Shown here piece by piece: positions 60,500 to 64,000 of a stretch of 64,000 bases of DNA. The notes under the pieces were generated by a model. That model was not told the origin of the DNA, ran no database searches, and was given only the letters and a program-made list of their open reading frames with translations. The DNA is from Stictocephala bisonia. Taxonomy: Eukaryota > Arthropoda > Insecta > Hemiptera > Membracidae. The first letter of the stretch is position 1. Every line of letters begins with the position of its first letter. The stretch lies in the NCBI GenBank assembly GCA_035578905.1, contig JAQJVL010000515.1, positions 124,001-188,000 on the forward strand, in the 5' to 3' direction. The position numbers were made by a program, and so were the translations under genes.

Positions 60500-62300
60500 T
60501 CCACCTCAACCTTTGCCTCTGTTTCTTGTATAATTTTTTAATAACCATCCAAATTTTCTAAGTTTGAATTATCAGCCAATCTCATTTCTCCCATTAATAT
60601 TTTAAGTTCATCAGTCTTCATTGTTCATTTGACAACTTCTAAGTTTAACGTTATCCGTAGTCCTATGAATCATTAAGCTACTATACACATTAAATGATCC
60701 TTGCAATAATTTCGAACAGTTGAATTTTTCAAGATTTTATATTCAAAAGGAGATATTATTCTAAACTCTCTCTAAATTCAACTCTATGTCTTTTGGAATT
60801 TAATCGGGTTCCAAGCTGATCTGTGTTGACACTTTTTAAACTTAAAAATAAAATATTGTTCCGTACTTGTTCTAAATAGAACTGTTCCAATTCTATTTAA
60901 AGAACTAACCTAAATAAAGAACTAAATAAACCAACTAAATAAAGAAACACCAATTTCTTAAAACTTGTATTCTTATCGAACTTAGTAACATTTTCCCAAG
61001 TTTTTATACTCAAATAGTGACATTTTTAAATACTCTTTTTAAGTTCAATTCTACATATTTTTTAATTTATTCCAATTGTTTTTATGCTCAAAAGGCTTTA
61101 TTCTTCCATAGTCATTGAAAGTTCAACTCCATCCATAGCCCTGTCAACAAAGTCAGGCAACGCTCATGGAAGGAGATTTTCATTCAAAGTTAACTCTGTT
61201 GCTTTTTAAATTCACTTAAATATTCCCATGTTTTTATACTCAAAACGAGTTCTTTGGTGATGCATAGAGATTCATCCATACTCTTTCTTGGTCCAACTCT
61301 ATCTCTTATAAAACTTATTCAATTATTCCAAGTTTTTATACTCAAAAGGAGATATTCTTCAATACTAATTGAAAGTTCAACTCTATCCAAAGTCAACCAA
61401 ATTAACAATGTACTAATACCTATACTCTTTACAAACTCAATAGAAGTCCTCCAAGTTTCTCTACTAAAAAGAAGACATTCTTCCATAATTTATAAAAAAA
61501 TCAGCTCTACCTGCCAAACAAACCAAGCAACATTACATGTATCGATTATTGCAATATTTTCGAACAGTCGAATTTTTAAAATGTTTTTTTAATCGAATGG
61601 AGATAGTATTCCTTACCCTTTCTAAGTTCAACTCTATAAACTTTATAAACTTAATATATTTGTTCAAGTTAGTTTTCTTCAAAGGATACATTGTTCTATA
61701 CTCTTTCTAAATTTAACTTTATCCGTATGGAAAAGTATAACTTGATCAAATGTCCCCAAGGGTTTAATACCAAACAGGAGATATTCTTCCTTAATCTTTC
61801 CCAATACTTCTCTACTTTTTTTAAACTTACCGAAAGTTTGTATAAAAAAATTATAGATTTTACTGTATTCATGCAAAGTTCAACTCTATCCATAGTCCTA
61901 CTAACCAAATCAACCAATTACTAATAATTGTACTCTTTACTAACTTAAAATTTTTCCAAGTTGTTATACTTCCAGTAATTTATTCCCCTATACTCTGTTA
62001 ACGTTCAACTCTTTTATATTCCCATGAATCACATCAAATTCCTCTTTTTAAACATAGATTTTCCAAGTTTTTATACTCATTAGGAGATATTCTTACATAC
62101 CCAAACAAAGTTCAACTCTATCCATAGTCCTATTAACCAGTTCAATACTTGTATTTATTTCGAACTTATTCGAATTTCTCCAATTTTGTACACTCAAAAG
62201 GATGTATACTGATCTATACGATTTCCAAGTTTAACTCTCATACGTAGACTCTTTTCTAACTTTAATCGAATTTTTCCTAGTCCAACTCTACCCTAAAACT
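60500..62300. repeat. Diverged tandem repeat, roughly 110-150 bp unit
   Basis: Phrases such as TTTTTATACTCAAAAGGAGA, TATTCTTCCATA and GTTCAACTCTATCCATAGTC recur about a dozen times with variable spacing. Heavily diverged, no coding content. Confidence 0.75.
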
Positions 62301-62329
62301 GAATAATTTTAACTATAAGTTATTTGTGG

Positions 62330-63440
62330 TTAAAGCTACAATTTACAGTAGTTTCTTCATTACTTGATTCTAAAATTATTATGGATAGAGTCAAGTAGGG
62401 GGGGGGGTAGAGGGAGTAGACTCAAGAAAGTAAACTCCCCTTGTTATAGTAGATTTTCAATATGTATGTTAGTTTGAAAGTTTGCAGAGACTGAACAAAC
62501 TGCACACTTCTGGTTTTTAGTCATGGGTGGTTTTGTTAGTTTCTTCAGTCATCAATACTAGATACTGAGATAACACAATTAACCATAAGTAAAGAAAGTA
62601 AATTTATCTCGTTAAAGTAGATTTCAATTTGAATATTAATTTGAAAGTTTGCGTGAAAGTGAGCAAATTGAGTAATATTAGTTTTTTGTCATTTGTGGTT
62701 TAAGTTACAAATTAAGCTTCTTCGAACTTCATAAAAAACAGTAACCATATATGGTTTTTAGTCATATATGGTTTGAGTAAACAACTTAGTTTCTTCGGAC
62801 TTCATTACTACATAGCAAAATAGCTGTGGATCACAAATCAAGGCAATAAGCTTCCCTTTCCTTGTTGAAGTAGATTTTCAATTTGTATATTATTTTAAAC
62901 GTTAGTGTGAAAATAAAGAAAAGACATACTGTTTGTTTTTAGTCAAAGGTGATTTGAATTACAATTACAATACAAATTTCTTCGTACTTCATTACTAAAT
63001 ACTAACAAGGCTATGGATAATAAATTAGGAAAGTATAATTGCAATGTTCAAGTTCATTTTAATTTGAATATTATTTTGAAAGTTAACGTTTGCGTCTTAC
63101 TGATTAAACTGCACAATGATAGCTTTTAGTCATAGGCGGTTTGAGCTACGTTTTAGTTTCTTCTCAGAACTAGATACTAAGATAGCTATGGATCGCAAAT
63201 CAAGACAGTAAACTTGCAATCCGTTGTTGAAGTAGATTTTCAATATCCATATTATTTTGAACGTTTGAGTTAAATTAAACAAACTGCATACCAATGGTTT
63301 TTAGCCATAGTTGGTTTGAGTTAACAATTTAGTTTCTTTGGATTTCATTACTAGATAGTAAGATGACTGTAGATCACACATGAGGAAAGTAAACTTCCCC
63401 GGTTGAAGTAGATTTTATTTTGTATATTTTGTTTTGTTGA
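62330..63440. repeat. About 180-bp tandem repeat, six or seven diverged copies
   Basis: Recurring blocks: GGTTTTTAGTCATA.GTGGTTT, TTTAGTTTCTTCGGACTTCA, GTTGAAGTAGATTTTCAATT and ATATTATTTTGAAAGTTTGC. Copies start near 62515, 62757, 62935, 63125 and 63298; a shortened one lies near 62685. Confidence 0.85.
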
Positions 63441-64000
63441 TGTAGTCTGAATACCATAGAACCATTTATAAATATTCACAAGAAAATATAAAAATACCGT
63501 CTAATATTTATGAGATCTATGTTTTAATATTACTTCAGCGCTTGTGTGCGATTATTAATAGGTAAGCCTATCTTATAAACGTAGCTCGTAGTAGTTGAAA
63601 AACATTTGATTACAGTATAATAGAATTATCATCAATATGTCTTTAATGTCTAATAACTGATTGTGCAAATATTTGCACATATTTAGTTAAGAAATTAGAT
63701 TAAGTGGACTTAGAGATGGCCATTCCATAAAACACTATAAAATAGTATTCATATTTTTAGAGTAAATTCATTTTTTTATATTTTAATTGTAAAGTTTGAA
63801 TTTGTTAATTTCAATCACTACAGAAAGTAAAAACAAAAGTTTAATCTACAAGAATTATTTATTCTAGCAACAAGTTTAAAATTAAATTTTGAACACTATT
63901 AAATTAAATAACTGATATGCGTAAATAGCTTTTGTTTATTGATCGTTGTTAAGTGTTTTGAAAGTATAAGTAAAGTCGAACAATAAGTCTAATAATGTTG
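63441..64000. other. AT-rich non-coding stretch
   Basis: Nothing recognisable up to the window end. Confidence 0.4.

Overview
The window is a repeat-rich, AT-rich piece of an animal nuclear genome, most likely an insect or other arthropod. Three things point that way: spliced peptidoglycan-recognition-protein (PGRP) genes with GT-AG introns, an interstitial run of the arthropod-type telomere repeat TTAGG, and remnants of LINEs, a Penelope-like retroelement and tRNA-derived SINEs. There are no long intact open reading frames, operons or prokaryotic signals. I cannot name the species.

Genes. I can support two genes, both at the right. PGRP-A (+ strand, exons 42163-42412, 44965-45092, 47421-47572) and PGRP-B (- strand, exons 59184-58937, 54346-54216, 52239-52136) converge tail to tail. 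Both encode one short PGRP domain. They share intron positions and phases (phase 2, then phase 1), so they look like inverted paralogues. Both lack the histidines and C-terminal cysteine needed for zinc amidase activity and end before the usual PGRP C-terminus, so they are probably non-catalytic recognition or regulatory PGRPs. A possible lone exon of an unknown - strand gene lies at 39332-39520. An unrecognised open frame at 41862-42051 could be an upstream exon of PGRP-A.

Repeats. Left half: a TA-flanked DNA transposon (1053-1911), a 230-bp tandem duplication, LINE fragments (4390-5154, 11390-11745, 13080-13500, 15030-15300), a G-rich 36-bp minisatellite family at four sites, a 70-bp repeat with a perfect hairpin, and a decayed Penelope-like element (15650-17195). 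Middle: a hairpin, a 22-bp repeat and (TTAGG)8 at 21102-21340, then a 6.3-kb array of a 51-bp satellite (21690-28017). Next come a full-length SINE (30330-30785), a second Penelope fragment, an 80-bp array of ten copies, a 77-bp array that appears to be an expanded SINE body (37829-38668), and an RT-bearing LINE (40290-41450). Right: minisatellites inside the PGRP introns (47, 58 and 31 bp), a 71-bp array between two SINE copies, and diverged tandem repeats to the end.

The most unusual structure is the 47-bp array starting at the PGRP-A exon 1/intron 1 boundary. It multiplies the end of the exon together with its 5' splice site, giving 24 successive exon-intron junctions, 20 of which keep a GTAAGT or GTATGT donor.
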